A stretch of DNA of 64,000 nt from Klebsiella ornithinolytica NBRC 105727 = ATCC 31898 (GTDB lineage: Bacteria > Pseudomonadota > Gammaproteobacteria > Enterobacterales > Enterobacteriaceae). Positions 8,732-21,764 of the stretch are shown piece after piece; position 1 is the first letter of the stretch, and each line of letters starts with the position of its first letter. The position numbers and the translations under genes were made by a program. Below the pieces are notes generated by a model that saw only the letters and a program-made list of their open reading frames with translations, was not told where the DNA came from and did not search any database. The stretch spans positions 62,001 through 126,000 of the forward strand of contig NZ_BCYR01000002.1 of assembly GCF_001598295.1 (NCBI RefSeq), written 5' to 3'.

Positions 8732-9181
8732 ATGTTCTCTGCGCAGTCCCGCTTGCGTCATGCGGTAGCAGACACCTTTGCGATGGTGGTTTACTGCACC
8801 GTTGTGAACATGTTGATCGAAATTTTCCTCTCCGGAATGACCTTTGAGCAGTCGTTATCCTCGCGCCTGGTGGCGATTCCGGTGAACATTATTATTGCCG
8901 TGCCTTACGGATTTTACCGCGACCGCGCCATGCGCCTGGCACGTCACATTAGCCCTTCCGCCTGGATGAAGAGTATTGCCGATGTTGTGGCTTATGTGAC
9001 ATTCCAGTCGCCGGTGTATGTTGCTATCTTATTTTCCGTCGGTGCCGACTGGCATCAAATTGCCGCGGCGGTGAGCTCAAATATTGCGGTATCGATGATG
9101 ATGGGAGCGGTTTACGGCTATTTCCTTGACTACTGCCGCCGTCTGTTCCGCGTCAGCGCTTACCAGCAGGCTAAAGCCTGA
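8732..9181 (+). CDS. alaE: L-alanine exporter AlaE
   Basis: The 149-residue protein matches E. coli AlaE (YgaW, 149 aa) across its length, with four membrane segments and conserved [19 protein letters not shown] and [13 protein letters not shown] stretches. It exports L-alanine from the cytoplasm. I placed the start at the ATG at 8732 ([12 protein letters not shown]), which matches the E. coli start and follows a GAGGAG box; an upstream in-frame ATG at 8696 is less likely. Confidence 0.93.
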   Translation: MFSAQSRLRHAVADTFAMVVYCTVVNMLIEIFLSGMTFEQSLSSRLVAIPVNIIIAVPYGFYRDRAMRLARHISPSAWMKSIADVVAYVTFQSPVYVAILFSVGADWHQIAAAVSSNIAVSMMMGAVYGYFLDYCRRLFRVSAYQQAKA

Positions 9182-9269
9182 GTCCCGATGCAACCTGCGA
9201 CTGACCACCGTCAGTCGCCTGCTCGTCTGCTTTCCCCTACTTCACATCCAGGCACGGGTCTTCATACGA

Positions 9270-9632
9270 TTAGTTATGAGACAGGCTCGGCTGCGCTTCG
9301 CCATATAATCCCCGCAAAAAACGCTCAAGCGCCATGCGTGAACTGAAGCCATGCGGAATACCATAATGCTGCTGTACATCTCCGGCTAAATACAGCGGAA
9401 ACTGTTCATAATGATCGCAGGTTTTGATATCCGAGGCGGGTTCCGCCAGCGAATTACTGCGCTCTTTTAACGCCGGATGAATAATTAAAGCGGTCCGCCC
9501 CATGCGCGCTTCGCGGTTCACATAAACATAATTATCGCCACGGCGATAGCCGTACGCTTTTTGCGTCACAACATCCATGGTGAAGCCGGCTTTTTCAAGA
9601 ACACGCGCCACCTCATCGGGTCTTAAATACAT
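9270..9632 (-). CDS. ygaC: Conserved protein YgaC (DUF2002)
   Basis: A small protein (120 aa from the second ATG) nearly identical in its first 100 residues to E. coli YgaC (114 aa): [32 protein letters not shown] and [18 protein letters not shown]. An ATG two codons upstream (9638) abuts the AAGAGGA box, so the ATG at 9632, with about six bases of spacing, is the better start. In E. coli it is Fur-repressed; I could not identify a convincing Fur box here. Function is unknown. Confidence 0.88.
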   Translation of the reverse strand: MYLRPDEVARVLEKAGFTMDVVTQKAYGYRRGDNYVYVNREARMGRTALIIHPALKERSNSLAEPASDIKTCDHYEQFPLYLAGDVQQHYGIPHGFSSRMALERFLRGLYGEAQPSLSHN

Positions 9633-9782
9633 ACTCATTCCTCTTTATCTTTTACCGCACCTTTACCTTACCTTATTCATCATTGATAGTGCTTTCGGAA
9701 AATTCCAGAAACGGCACTGCAAAAGCATAATTCAAAATCTTGTTCTACACTTAATGACTCAATGGAATTAAGGGAGAAATCG

Positions 9783-10109
9783 ATGGCTAACCGTCTGAAC
9801 CGCAACAATGTCGATGAAAGCGCTGAAGATATTCATAACGATGTCAGCCAATTAGCGGATACGCTAGAAGAGGTGCTGAAATCATGGGGCAGCGATGCGA
9901 AAGATGAAGCTGATGCCGCACGGAAAAAAGCCCAGGCGCTGCTGAAAGAGACGCGAGCCCGTCTGAACGGGAACAACCGTGTGCAGCAGGCCGCTCGCGA
10001 TGCCGCAGGCTGTGCCGATAGCTACGTGCGGGATAAACCGTGGCAGAGCGTCGGAGCCGCTGCCGCAGTTGGACTATTTATTGGCGTATTATTGAATTTA
10101 CGTCGATAA
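9783..10109 (+). CDS. ygaM: YgaM, ElaB/YqjD-family (DUF883) membrane-anchored protein
   Basis: The 108-residue protein has a long hydrophilic, Ala/Glu/Lys-rich amphipathic region (about residues 10-80) and a C-terminal membrane helix of the SVGAAAAVGLFIGVLL type, followed by Arg-Arg. This is the ElaB/YqjD/YgaM family of stationary-phase inner-membrane proteins, of which YqjD binds ribosomes. The start at 9783 follows a GGGAGA box. A terminator lies about 45 bases after the stop. Confidence 0.9.
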   Translation: MANRLNRNNVDESAEDIHNDVSQLADTLEEVLKSWGSDAKDEADAARKKAQALLKETRARLNGNNRVQQAARDAAGCADSYVRDKPWQSVGAAAAVGLFIGVLLNLRR

Positions 10110-10153
10110 TATAAACGATACATGAAGATAACAAATACGCGTCTGCCCCTGTG

Positions 10154-10176
10154 AGCCTCTGGCCCGGGGGCTTTTT
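10154..10176 (+). terminator. Terminator after ygaM
   Basis: AGCCTC (10154-10159) pairs with GGGGCT (10167-10172, one G-T pair), then five T. It is the only stem-loop with a T run between ygaM and the convergent MocR gene. Confidence 0.6.
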
Positions 10177-10239
10177 GTTGCCTCAACGCACGATCGCTAC
10201 TTCAGGAAGCTCAATCCCCCGAATCCTCAATCAGCGACT

Positions 10240-11601
10240 TTACTTATCAGCAGAAAACAGCGCGACTTTGAGTTGACGCACCGCCTCCGTTGCCATCGCC
10301 ATCGATGTCAGATTAGTAAAGCTCACCAGCAGCCCCCCTTCGCCGCGGCTTTGTATCCGCCAGTCGCTCAGCGCCTGTACCGACAGGCCGGCCTGCCGGG
10401 CTTTCAGAGCCAGCGCCCGATCGTCACCGTTCACCGTAATAACCAGCTGAATCCCCCCTAACTGAGGGACGACGCTGAACCCCTGCGCCAACAGCGCGGA
10501 CTCCAGCCACTGTCGGCGCTGCGCATAGCAGGTACGCATTTTCTTCAGATGACGCCAGAAATGACCTTCGTGGATAAAGTCAGCCAGCGTCTGCTGCCAC
10601 AGCGTCGGTACGCTACAGCTCATCCATTCGGCCTGCTGGCGAAAGGCGGCCACCTGCGGGAGGGGCACCACCAGCCAGGCGGCGCGTAATGCCGGAAAAA
10701 GCGATTTACTGAAGGTGCCGGCGTAAATTACCCGCTGCGGGGCATCAAGACTTTTCAGCGGCGGCAGCGGCTTACCCCGGTAGCGAAATTCGCTATCGTA
10801 ATCATCTTCAATAATCCAGGCGTCGCGCCGGGCCGCCCATGCCAGCAGCTGCCTGCGTCGGGCCAGCGACAGCGCAACCCCCAGCGGACTCTGGTGCGCG
10901 GGAGTGAGAAGTGCAAAATGCGCATCGGGGTAATGGCGTTGCGCCCACGCCACATCCATCCCCTCTTCATCGACAGGAACCGGATCGATGACCACCCCTT
11001 CCCCGGTTATCACCGGTCGAATCAGCGGAAACCCCGGATCCTCCATCCACATATGCTGACCTGGCTGCGCCAGAGTGCGGAGGAGCAGCCTCATGGAAGC
11101 GGCATAGTTGCCGGTCACCAGCACCTGTTCGGGCAGGCATTCAATACTGCGGGAAAGCCGCAGATAATCGACAATGGCCCGCTGCAGGATCATCTCACCG
11201 CACGGATCGCCGGGCGCCAGGTCAAAACGCGTTTGCGTTCGCAGTCGCCGCCCCATCACCCGCGCCCACAGGCCGCGGGGGAAAAGATCCAGCGCCGGCA
11301 GACCCAGTTGAAACGGCTGCAGCGTCGTCGGTTCAATGCCCGACGGCAGACGCGCCGGTTCCTCCCGCAGCGGACTCAGACGCTCGCTGACAAAGGTGCC
11401 CGCCTGCCCTCGTCGCTCCAGCCAGCCCTGGGCCACCAGCTCGCCCCAGGCATTCTCCACGGTTGCGCGGGAGACGCCCAGCTCCTGCGCATAAACCCGA
11501 CTGGCGGGCAGGCGGCTGCCCGGCGCGAGTTCGCCGTGTTCAATCGCAGATTTGAGCTGTCTGGCAATGCGCTGATAGTGCGGGACTTTTTTGATTTCCA
11601 T
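10240..11601 (-). CDS. MocR-family (GntR HTH plus aminotransferase-like) regulator
   Basis: The 453-residue protein has an N-terminal GntR winged helix (about residues 5-70) fused through a linker to a fold-type I aminotransferase-like domain (about 110-445). The PLP-binding lysine is in YAGTFSKSLFPALR, with an EDDYDSEFR motif before it. Such MocR/PdxR regulators use PLP or PLP-amino acid adducts as effector. It is divergent from the AhpD-like gene at 11713, which it probably controls. The pair interrupts the ygaM-nrdH order known from E. coli, so it is an insertion or lineage-specific gain. Confidence 0.87.
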   Translation of the reverse strand: MEIKKVPHYQRIARQLKSAIEHGELAPGSRLPASRVYAQELGVSRATVENAWGELVAQGWLERRGQAGTFVSERLSPLREEPARLPSGIEPTTLQPFQLGLPALDLFPRGLWARVMGRRLRTQTRFDLAPGDPCGEMILQRAIVDYLRLSRSIECLPEQVLVTGNYAASMRLLLRTLAQPGQHMWMEDPGFPLIRPVITGEGVVIDPVPVDEEGMDVAWAQRHYPDAHFALLTPAHQSPLGVALSLARRRQLLAWAARRDAWIIEDDYDSEFRYRGKPLPPLKSLDAPQRVIYAGTFSKSLFPALRAAWLVVPLPQVAAFRQQAEWMSCSVPTLWQQTLADFIHEGHFWRHLKKMRTCYAQRRQWLESALLAQGFSVVPQLGGIQLVITVNGDDRALALKARQAGLSVQALSDWRIQSRGEGGLLVSFTNLTSMAMATEAVRQLKVALFSADK

Positions 11602-11712
11602 TATGGTCTGCTTTTTTCATTAAAATATGGCTATCTTTTGCAGTCCATTATAGTGCTATTTTGCTGCGGTCTTAGAACCCATTCCCCGCGGTTCAACATT
11701 GAGGAAAACATC

Positions 11713-12144
11713 ATGAGCACACTCCGTCAGCCCTATAACGAACTGAGCCCGGAAGTCTATAACGCGCTGGTACAGGCCAAGATTGCGCTGGAAAAAAGCG
11801 AACTGGACGGCGCCCTGCTGGAACTGGTTTACCTGCGGGTATCACAGATTAATGGCTGCGCCTTCTGTCTGGAAATGCACAGTAAAGCGCTGCGTAAATC
11901 CGGCGTGGCGCAGACTAAACTGGATGCGCTGGCCGGCTGGCGGGTAAGCGGGCATTTCAGCGCCGCAGAACAGGCGGCGCTGGCGTGGGCGGAATCGGTG
12001 ACGCATATTGCCAGCACCCATGCAGAAGATGATGTTTACCTGCCGCTGCTGGAGCATTTCAGCGCACGCCAGATCAGCGACCTGACCTTCGCCATCAGCC
12101 TGATGAACGCGTTTAACCGCCTTGCGGTCAGCATGCGCCTGTAA
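11713..12144 (+). CDS. Carboxymuconolactone decarboxylase/AhpD-family protein
   Basis: The 143-residue protein carries the AhpD motif NGCAFCLEMHSKALRKSG: two cysteines of a CxxC pair plus a nearby histidine, the redox active site of this family. Members act as small thiol peroxidases or reductants. It is preceded by GAGGAAAA and starts at ATG 11713. It is divergent from a MocR regulator, a frequent partner for genes of this family. The substrate is unknown. Confidence 0.83.
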   Translation: MSTLRQPYNELSPEVYNALVQAKIALEKSELDGALLELVYLRVSQINGCAFCLEMHSKALRKSGVAQTKLDALAGWRVSGHFSAAEQAALAWAESVTHIASTHAEDDVYLPLLEHFSARQISDLTFAISLMNAFNRLAVSMRL

Positions 12145-12205
12145 TTTCAGGCGTACCCGTCCGGCCCTCATGGCGTGCTTCCGTGAGGGTTCCCCTTATC
12201 TAAAA

Positions 12206-12252
12206 ACGCTATATATTGCGTGGTTGAACTTTTAGATAACTACATCTAGTAT
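12206..12252 (+). promoter_or_regulatory. nrdHIEF promoter with NrdR-type boxes
   Basis: ACGCTATATATTGCGT (12206-12221) is a close match to the NrdR box consensus ACACTATATATTGTGT. It is followed by a sigma70-like promoter, TTGAAC (12224-12229), 17 bases, TAGTAT (12247-12252). A weaker second box (about 12238-12253) covers the -10 and is centred roughly three helix turns from the first, the usual NrdR spacing. Repression when dATP is plentiful is expected. Confidence 0.65.
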
Positions 12253-12327
12253 TTCCTGAACAGTTAACCGATAGCGGACGTCGCACTTTTTTGCGCCGTT
12301 CTGTTATCTTAAATGGAAATACGAATC

Positions 12328-12570
12328 ATGCGCATTACTATTTACACTAAAAATGACTGCGTCCAGTGCCATGCCACTAAGCGGGCCATGGAAAGCCGCG
12401 GATTTGCCTTCGAGATGGTGAATGTTGAGCATCATCCGGATGCCGCTGACATGCTGCGCGAACAGGGCTTTCGTCAGCTGCCGGTCGTGATAGCCGGTGA
12501 AACCCGCTGGTCCGGTTTTCGCCCGGATATGATTAACCGCCTGCGCCCCGAACCGGTGGCCAACGCATGA
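12328..12570 (+). CDS. nrdH: Glutaredoxin-like electron donor NrdH
   Basis: The 80-residue protein has the NrdH active site CVQC at residues 11-14, the FRQLPVV cis-Pro loop and the NrdH-type WSGFRPD motif. It supplies electrons from thioredoxin reductase to the class Ib ribonucleotide reductase. I chose ATG 12328 ([10 protein letters not shown]) by match to E. coli NrdH; an in-frame ATG at 12313 would add five residues. Its stop overlaps the nrdI start (ATGA), so translation is coupled. Confidence 0.94.
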   Translation: MRITIYTKNDCVQCHATKRAMESRGFAFEMVNVEHHPDAADMLREQGFRQLPVVIAGETRWSGFRPDMINRLRPEPVANA

Positions 12571-12949
12571 GCCTGATCGTCTACTTCTCCAGCAGTTCCG
12601 AAAATACGCATCGGTTCGTCCAGCGTCTGGGGCTGCCCGCGGTGCGCATTCCGCTTAACGAGCGGGAACGCATCCAGGTAGACGCCCCCTACATTCTCAT
12701 TGTCCCCAGCTACGGCGGCGGCGGCACGGCTGGCGCGGTGCCCCGGCAGGCGATCCGCTTTTTAAACGACCCGCATAACCGCCAGCGGATACGCGGCGTG
12801 ATTGCTGCCGGTAACCGTAACTTCGGCGACGCCTATGGCCGGGCCGGCGACGTCATCGCGCAAAAGTGTGGCGTACCGTATCTGTATCGCTTTGAGCTGA
12901 TGGGCACCCCAACCGATGTCGATAACGTGCGTAAAGGAGTAAACGAATT

Positions 12950-12977
<28 letters not shown>
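12567..12977 (+). CDS. nrdI: Flavodoxin-like NrdI
   Basis: The 136-residue protein has a flavodoxin-like fold with FMN-binding loop FSSSSENTH, the [10 protein letters not shown] loop and [15 protein letters not shown]. NrdI delivers superoxide to assemble the dimanganese tyrosyl cofactor of NrdF. It overlaps nrdH by four bases and nrdE by 28 bases. Confidence 0.94.
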
Positions 12978-16067
<3,090 letters not shown>

Positions 16068-16076
16068 CCTTACTTT

Positions 16077-16107
16077 CACCAGGAATATATTGTCCGGTTT
16101 CCTGGTG
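16077..16107 (+). terminator. Inverted repeat after nrdF, probable terminator
   Basis: CACCAGGAA (16077-16085) pairs with TTCCTGGTG (16099-16107) around a 13-base loop, ten bases after the nrdF stop. Only a weak T-rich tail follows (ATCTATTT), so termination may be partial. Confidence 0.55.
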
Positions 16108-16144
16108 ATCTATTTCACATAATTAACTTTTATCACACAAAAAA

Positions 16145-16201
16145 ACCACGCGATATTTTCCTGACATATTGCCGTAATATTCAGCAAGAATCGCGTGGTT
16201 C
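16145..16201. repeat. Long-loop inverted repeat upstream of proV
   Basis: AACCACGCGAT (16145-16155) and ATCGCGTGGTT (16191-16201) are perfect 11-bp arms around 35 AT-rich bases. Read leftward, the stem is followed by a run of T at 16139-16146, like a terminator for leftward transcription; no gene for it was found. The surrounding 16108-16422 is the proU control region, where H-NS binding and an osmotically induced promoter are expected, but I could not assign a promoter with confidence. Confidence 0.5.
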
Positions 16202-16422
16202 ACCAGTTATTCCCCTGTCATCTGTAAAAAATATCACCTGCCAATAATCAACGCTCAGCCCTTCTATCATGGGGAATACGCCGAAGTGCGGCCCTCTCAT
16301 TTCGCCGCCGATGGGACATTGAGGGTTGTCACAGAATCTGAGTATGTTAGGGTGTAAAAAGGTAATTATCTCCACCAGGTACTATATTGACATAATACAA
16401 ATAACAGGAAACTCTCTATTGC

Positions 16423-17625
16423 ATGGCAATTAAATTAGAAATTAAGAATCTCTATAAGATATTTGGCGAGCATCCACAGCGAGCGTTCAAATATATTGAA
16501 AAAGGATTTACTAAAGAACAACTACTGGAAAAAACGGGACTTTCGCTTGGCGTAAAAGACGCCAGTCTGACCATTGAAGAAGGCGAGATATTCGTCATCA
16601 TGGGGCTTTCCGGCTCAGGAAAATCCACCATGGTTCGCCTTCTCAATCGCCTGATTGAACCCACCCGCGGGCAGGTGCTGATAGATGGCGTCGATATCGC
16701 CAAAATCTCAGAAGCCGAGCTGCGTGAGGTGCGCAGAAAAAAGATCGCTATGGTATTTCAGTCATTTGCGCTGATGCCGCATATGACCGTGCTCGACAAT
16801 GCCGCCTTTGGTATGGAGCTGGCGGGCATGTCGACCCAGGAGCGCCAGCAGAAAGCCCTGGAGGCGCTGCGTCAGGTCGGCCTGGAGAATTACGCGCATG
16901 CTTACCCGGATGAGCTCTCCGGCGGAATGCGCCAGCGCGTCGGCCTCGCCCGCGCGCTGGCCATCAACCCTGATATCTTATTAATGGACGAAGCCTTCTC
17001 GGCCCTTGACCCATTAATTCGTACAGAAATGCAGGATGAGCTGACAAAATTACAGGCGAAACATCAGCGTACCGTGGTATTTATTTCCCACGATCTTGAT
17101 GAAGCCATGCGCATTGGCGATCGCATCGCCATCATGCAAAATGGCGAAGTCATTCAGGTCGGTACCCCGGATGAAATACTGAATAATCCCGCCAATGATT
17201 ATGTCAAAACCTTCTTCCGCGGTGTCGATATTAGCCAGGTGTTCAGCGCTAAAGATATTGCCCGACGAAGCCCGGTAGGCTTAATTCGTAAAACGCCAGG
17301 TTTCGGTCCGCGTTCAGCATTGAAATTATTGCAGGACGAAGACCGTGAATATGGTTATGTGATTGAACGTGGTAATAAGTTTGTCGGTATTGTCTCTATT
17401 GATTCACTGAAATCCGCCTTGAGCGAAGGTCAGGGAATTGATGCGGCGTTACTCGCATCCCCGCAGGCGGTAGATGCGCAAACGTCGCTCAGCGACCTGC
17501 TCTCCCACGTCGGCCAGGCACCGTGCGCGGTTCCGGTTGTGGATGAAGGGCACCAGTACATCGGCATTATTTCTAAAGGAATGCTGCTGAAGGCTTTAGA
17601 TCGCGAGGGGGCAAACAATGGCTGA
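16423..17625 (+). CDS. proV: Glycine betaine/L-proline ABC transporter ATPase ProV
   Basis: The 400-residue protein closely matches E. coli ProV. Walker A is GLSGSGKST (about residues 60-68), the ABC signature is [15 protein letters not shown], and Walker B is [12 protein letters not shown]. Two C-terminal CBS domains (about 280-395) sense ionic strength. It energises import of betaine and proline betaine through ProW. It overlaps proW by eight bases. The first codons are unusually AT-rich, as in the E. coli gene, where they form part of the downstream silencer bound by H-NS. Confidence 0.96.
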   Translation: MAIKLEIKNLYKIFGEHPQRAFKYIEKGFTKEQLLEKTGLSLGVKDASLTIEEGEIFVIMGLSGSGKSTMVRLLNRLIEPTRGQVLIDGVDIAKISEAELREVRRKKIAMVFQSFALMPHMTVLDNAAFGMELAGMSTQERQQKALEALRQVGLENYAHAYPDELSGGMRQRVGLARALAINPDILLMDEAFSALDPLIRTEMQDELTKLQAKHQRTVVFISHDLDEAMRIGDRIAIMQNGEVIQVGTPDEILNNPANDYVKTFFRGVDISQVFSAKDIARRSPVGLIRKTPGFGPRSALKLLQDEDREYGYVIERGNKFVGIVSIDSLKSALSEGQGIDAALLASPQAVDAQTSLSDLLSHVGQAPCAVPVVDEGHQYIGIISKGMLLKALDREGANNG

Positions 17626-18682
17626 TCAATCTAACCCGTGGGATACCGCACCGGCGGCGGATAGCGCCGCACAATCTGCCGATGCCTGGGGCACCCCGGC
17701 ATCCGCACCGACCGATGGCGGCGGTGCCGACTGGCTAAACAGCGCGCCGGCGCCGCAGCCGGAACATTTCAACATCATGGATCCGTTCCATAAAACGCTG
17801 ATCCCGCTCGACAGCTGGGTGACGCACGGTATCGACTGGATCGTGGTGCACTTCCGCCCGCTGTTCCAGGGCATCCGTGTGCCGGTGGACTACATCCTCA
17901 GCGCTTTCCAGCAGCTGTTATTAGGCATGCCGGCACCGGTCGCCATTGTGCTGTTCGCGCTTATCGCCTGGCAAATCTCCAGCGTGGGGATGGGCGTAGC
18001 GACGCTGATCTCTCTGGTTGCGATCGGTGCCATCGGCGCCTGGTCGCAGGCGATGGTGACTCTGGCGCTGGTTCTGACCGCACTGCTGTTCTGTATGCTG
18101 ATCGGCCTGCCGCTGGGGATCTGGCTGGCGCGTAGCCCACGAGCGGCGAAAATTATTCGCCCGCTGCTGGATGCCATGCAGACAACGCCGGCGTTCGTCT
18201 ACCTGGTACCGATTGTCATGCTGTTCGGGATTGGTAACGTTCCAGGCGTGGTGGTGACTATTATCTTCGCCCTGCCGCCTATCGTCCGTTTGACCATCCT
18301 CGGGATTAACCAGGTGCCCGCAGACCTGATTGAGGCTTCGCGCTCGTTCGGCGCCAGCCCGCGTCAGCTGCTCTTTAAAGTGCAGCTTCCGCTGGCAATG
18401 CCGACCATCATGGCCGGGGTTAACCAGACGCTGATGCTGGCGCTGTCAATGGTGGTGATCGCCTCGATGATCGCCGTGGGCGGTCTTGGCCAGATGGTGC
18501 TGCGCGGGATCGGCCGCCTCGATATGGGGCTGGCGAGCGTCGGCGGCGTCGGGATCGTCATTCTGGCGATTATTCTCGACCGCCTGACCCAGGCCGTCGG
18601 CCGCGATTCCCGCAGCCGCGGCAACCGTCGCTGGTACGCAACCGGTCCTCTGGGGCTGATTACCCGCCCGTTCTGTAAATAG
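17618..18682 (+). CDS. proW: Glycine betaine/L-proline ABC transporter permease ProW
   Basis: The 354-residue protein has a long polar N terminus rich in Ala/Pro/Asp (about residues 1-60), typical of ProW. Six or seven membrane segments follow, with the EAA loop [25 protein letters not shown] that contacts ProV. Length equals E. coli ProW. It is translationally coupled to proV by an eight-base overlap. Confidence 0.96.
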   Translation: MADQSNPWDTAPAADSAAQSADAWGTPASAPTDGGGADWLNSAPAPQPEHFNIMDPFHKTLIPLDSWVTHGIDWIVVHFRPLFQGIRVPVDYILSAFQQLLLGMPAPVAIVLFALIAWQISSVGMGVATLISLVAIGAIGAWSQAMVTLALVLTALLFCMLIGLPLGIWLARSPRAAKIIRPLLDAMQTTPAFVYLVPIVMLFGIGNVPGVVVTIIFALPPIVRLTILGINQVPADLIEASRSFGASPRQLLFKVQLPLAMPTIMAGVNQTLMLALSMVVIASMIAVGGLGQMVLRGIGRLDMGLASVGGVGIVILAIILDRLTQAVGRDSRSRGNRRWYATGPLGLITRPFCK

Positions 18683-18753
18683 TCTTCTCATCGCCCGGCG
18701 GCACTGCACCTGCCGGGCCCGCAGCTCTCCCTTCTCATTCATAAGGAATAACG

Positions 18754-19752
18754 ATGCGACATAACACGATTATTGCCACAACGTTTGCCACTCTGCTCGC
18801 CACCAGCGCTGCCTGGGCAGCCGACCTACCGGGAAAAGGCATTACCGTCAAACCGATTCAAAGCACCATTACGGAAGAGACCTTCCAGACCCTGCTGGTG
18901 AGCCGCGCGCTGGAAAAACTGGGCTACACCGTCGATAAGCCCAGCGAAGTGGACTACAACGTTGGCTATACCTCGCTTGCCTCCGGCGACGCGACCTTCA
19001 CCGCCGTCAACTGGCAGCCGCTGCATGACGATATGTACGCTGCCGCCGGTGGCGATAAAAGCTTCTATCGCGAAGGCGTTTTTGTTAACGGCGCGGCACA
19101 GGGCTACCTGATTGACAAAAAAACCGCCGAACAGTATCACATCAAATCCATCGATCAGCTGAAAGACCCGAAAATTGCCAAACTGTTCGACACCAACGGC
19201 GACGGTAAAGCCGATCTGACCGGTTGTACGCCGGGCTGGGGCTGCGAAGCGGTCATTAATCATCAGATTGATGCCTATGGCCTGAGCAAAACGGTGGTGC
19301 ACAACCAGGGGAATTATGCGGCGATGATGGCCGATACCATTGCCCGCTTTAAAGAAGGTAAGCCGGTTATCTACTACACATGGACGCCGTACTGGGTCAG
19401 CGACGTGCTGAAGCCGGGCAAAGATGTCGTCTGGCTGCAGGTTCCGTTCTCCTCCCTGCCGGGAGTGCAGAAAAATATCGATACCAAACTGGCTAACGGC
19501 GCGAACTATGGCTTCCCGGTAAGCACGATGCACATCGTGGCCAACAAAGCCTGGGCAGAGAAAAACCCGGCGGCGGCAAAACTGTTTAGCATCATGAAAC
19601 TACCGATTGCCGACATTAACGCCGAAAACGCCATGATGCATGAAGGTCATGCCTCAGAAGCGGATATTCAGGGTCACGTTGATGGCTGGATCAAAGCCCA
19701 TCAGCAGCAGTTTGACGGCTGGGTGAAAGAAGCGCTGGCCGCGCAGAAGTAA
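18754..19752 (+). CDS. proX: Glycine betaine-binding periplasmic protein ProX
   Basis: The 332-residue precursor has a signal peptide ending [14 protein letters not shown] (cut after about residue 22). Mature residues match ProX, including the aromatic box tryptophans in [13 protein letters not shown] and [24 protein letters not shown], and the disulfide pair in [10 protein letters not shown]. It binds betaine and delivers it to ProVW. A GGAA box precedes the ATG, 71 bases after proW. Confidence 0.96.
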   Translation: MRHNTIIATTFATLLATSAAWAADLPGKGITVKPIQSTITEETFQTLLVSRALEKLGYTVDKPSEVDYNVGYTSLASGDATFTAVNWQPLHDDMYAAAGGDKSFYREGVFVNGAAQGYLIDKKTAEQYHIKSIDQLKDPKIAKLFDTNGDGKADLTGCTPGWGCEAVINHQIDAYGLSKTVVHNQGNYAAMMADTIARFKEGKPVIYYTWTPYWVSDVLKPGKDVVWLQVPFSSLPGVQKNIDTKLANGANYGFPVSTMHIVANKAWAEKNPAAAKLFSIMKLPIADINAENAMMHEGHASEADIQGHVDGWIKAHQQQFDGWVKEALAAQK

Positions 19753-19809
19753 CCTGCCCTCAGGCCCGGAGGCAGCGCGCAGTCCGGGTACCTGAGCGCG
19801 CCACTCCGC

Positions 19810-19830
19810 TACCCCGGCGCGGCCGGGGTA
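19810..19830. repeat. GC-rich hairpin between proX and ygaZ
   Basis: TACCCCGGC (19810-19818) pairs perfectly with GCCGGGGTA (19822-19830). There is no T run, so it may slow RNA polymerase or protect the proVWX transcript 3' end rather than terminate on its own. Confidence 0.45.
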
Positions 19831-19959
19831 ACGTTCAGACGGTCCCACTCACCCGCCAGCGCCGCTTAACAAGGTGTCAAAGCGCCCCGCTCTCTGCTAA
19901 GGTAATCTCACCTGTTCAATCATGTGATATTCACGTGAGTTATCAATAAATAACGCGCT

Positions 19960-20688
19960 ATGGAAAAACCTGCCCCTGCCAGTGAGGCCACGCTGCCTGA
20001 AGGGATTAAAGACAGCCTGCCGATTGTGATTAGCTACATTCCCGTGGCCTTCGCTTTTGGCCTGAACGCCACCCGACTCGGCTTCACGCCGCTGGAAAGC
20101 CTGTTCTTTTCCTGCATCATCTACGCCGGCGCCAGCCAGTTCGTCATTACCGCGATGCTCGCCGCAGGCAGCTCGCTGTGGGTGGCGGCCCTCACCGTGA
20201 TGGCGATGGATGTGCGTCACGTTCTGTACGGCCCTTCGCTACGTAGCCGCATTCATCGCGCGCTGGATAAACGAAAAACCGCGCTCTGGGCTTTTGGCCT
20301 GACCGACGAAGTTTTCGCGGCGGCCACCGCAAAGCTGGTTCGCGACAACCGCCGCTGGAGCGAAAACTGGATGCTCGGTATCGCCTTCACCTCCTGGATA
20401 TCATGGGTGTTCGGCACGCTGATCGGCGCCTACTCCGGTAGCGGCCTGCTGGTCGGTTTTCCGGCGGTGGAAGCCGCGCTGAGCTTTATGCTACCCGCGC
20501 TGTTTATGAGCTTCTTACTGGCCTCGTTCCAGCGGAAACAGTCTCTCAGCGTGACGGCCGCCCTGGCCGGTGCCCTGGGCGGCATTATTCTGTTTTCTAT
20601 TCCAGCGGCCATTCTCGCCGGGATTGTCTGCGGCTGTCTGGCCGCGCTGATTCAGGCCAGCATTCAGGGGATGCCCGATGAACAATAA
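19960..20688 (+). CDS. ygaZ: Branched-chain amino acid exporter subunit YgaZ (AzlC family)
   Basis: The 242-residue membrane protein matches E. coli YgaZ (245 aa) from [20 protein letters not shown] onward and has the AzlC signature [11 protein letters not shown]. With YgaH it exports L-valine and other branched-chain amino acids, and probably methionine. The ribosome site is weak. Its end overlaps ygaH by 11 bases, so the two are coupled. Confidence 0.94.
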   Translation: MEKPAPASEATLPEGIKDSLPIVISYIPVAFAFGLNATRLGFTPLESLFFSCIIYAGASQFVITAMLAAGSSLWVAALTVMAMDVRHVLYGPSLRSRIHRALDKRKTALWAFGLTDEVFAAATAKLVRDNRRWSENWMLGIAFTSWISWVFGTLIGAYSGSGLLVGFPAVEAALSFMLPALFMSFLLASFQRKQSLSVTAALAGALGGIILFSIPAAILAGIVCGCLAALIQASIQGMPDEQ

Positions 20689-21019
20689 CGTGCTGATTAT
20701 CGGGATAGTGGTCGGCTGCGTGAACTATCTGTTTCGCTATCTGCCTCTGCGCCTGCGCGCAGGAAACGCGCGCCCGACGCGACGCGGTCCGCTCAGCGTG
20801 CTGCTCGATACCATCGGCATCGCCTCCATCTGCGCCCTGCTTATCGTCTCCAGCGTGCCGGAAATCCTCAGCGATTCCAGACGGCTGCTGCCTACGTTGG
20901 TTGGATTCACGGTGTTGGGACTGGCGTTCTGGAAGACGCGCAGCATTATTATGCCCACGCTGCTGAGCGCGTTGGCCTATGGAATAGCATGGAAAATCAC
21001 AACTTTTTTATACTTTTAA
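20678..21019 (+). CDS. ygaH: Branched-chain amino acid exporter small subunit YgaH (AzlD family)
   Basis: The 113-residue protein has four hydrophobic segments and the AzlD pattern [12 protein letters not shown] near the N terminus. It is the partner of YgaZ, with overlapping genes. It is followed 84 bases later by mprA, which in E. coli has its own promoter. Confidence 0.93.
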   Translation: MNNNVLIIGIVVGCVNYLFRYLPLRLRAGNARPTRRGPLSVLLDTIGIASICALLIVSSVPEILSDSRRLLPTLVGFTVLGLAFWKTRSIIMPTLLSALAYGIAWKITTFLYF

Positions 21020-21103
21020 AGTATCAATTTTAGTCAATAATTGATTTGATTTATTTGTCACAATAGTTATTATATCGGCTGTAATTAATGAGGTCATACC
21101 CAA

Positions 21104-21634
21104 ATGGATAGTTCGTTTACTCCCATTGAGCAAATGCTCAAGTTCCGCGCCAGCCGTCACGAAGATTTCCCTTTCCAGGAGATTCTGCTCACCCGCCTCT
21201 GTATGCACATGCAAGGTAAGCTACTGGAAAACCGCAATAAGATGCTGAAAGCGCAGGGGATTAACGAGACATTATTTATGGCGCTGATCACGCTGGAGTC
21301 TCAGGAAAACCACAGTATTCAGCCTTCTGAGCTGAGCTGCGCGCTGGGATCGTCACGGACCAACGCAACCCGTATTGCCGATGAACTGGAAAAACGCGGC
21401 TGGATTGAGCGTCGCGAAAGCGACAACGATCGCCGCTGCCTGCATCTGCAACTCACCGACAAAGGTCATCAGTTTTTGCGCGAAGTTTTACCGCCGCAGC
21501 ACAACTGCCTGCATCAGCTCTGGTCTTCTCTGAGCACCAGCGAGAAAGACCAGCTCGAGCACATCACCCGCAAACTGCTTAGCCGCCTTGACCAGATGGA
21601 AGAGGATGGCGTACTGGCGGAGTCGCTGCGTTAA
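21104..21634 (+). CDS. mprA: MarR-family repressor of the emrAB efflux operon
   Basis: The 176-residue protein is nearly identical to E. coli MprA/EmrR: a MarR winged helix with recognition region [26 protein letters not shown] and wing [16 protein letters not shown]. Hydrophobic uncouplers and phenolic drugs release it from the operator upstream of its own gene. It heads the mprA-emrA-emrB operon; a hairpin separates it from emrA. Confidence 0.96.
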   Translation: MDSSFTPIEQMLKFRASRHEDFPFQEILLTRLCMHMQGKLLENRNKMLKAQGINETLFMALITLESQENHSIQPSELSCALGSSRTNATRIADELEKRGWIERRESDNDRRCLHLQLTDKGHQFLREVLPPQHNCLHQLWSSLSTSEKDQLEHITRKLLSRLDQMEEDGVLAESLR

Positions 21635-21683
21635 GCGCGGGAACTGCTCAAAACTTTTTCTGGATTGACAAGGAAAAACAGAC

Positions 21684-21710
21684 AGGCCAGCAGATCATCT
21701 GCTGGCCTTT
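21684..21710 (+). terminator. Attenuator-like hairpin between mprA and emrA
   Basis: AGGCCAGCAG (from 21684) pairs with CTGCTGGCCT (to 21709) and is followed by a short T-rich tract. Lying inside the operon, it probably lets only part of the transcripts continue into emrA, or protects the mprA message. Confidence 0.6.
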
Positions 21711-21764
21711 CTGATAAACAGGTCGGCTCAGCCGATGTGAAATAATAAGATCGTGGAGAATAAC

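Noticed and set aside
9632-9783. Fur box between ygaC and ygaM
   Set aside because: E. coli ygaC is Fur-regulated, but no stretch here matches the 19-base consensus well enough by eye.
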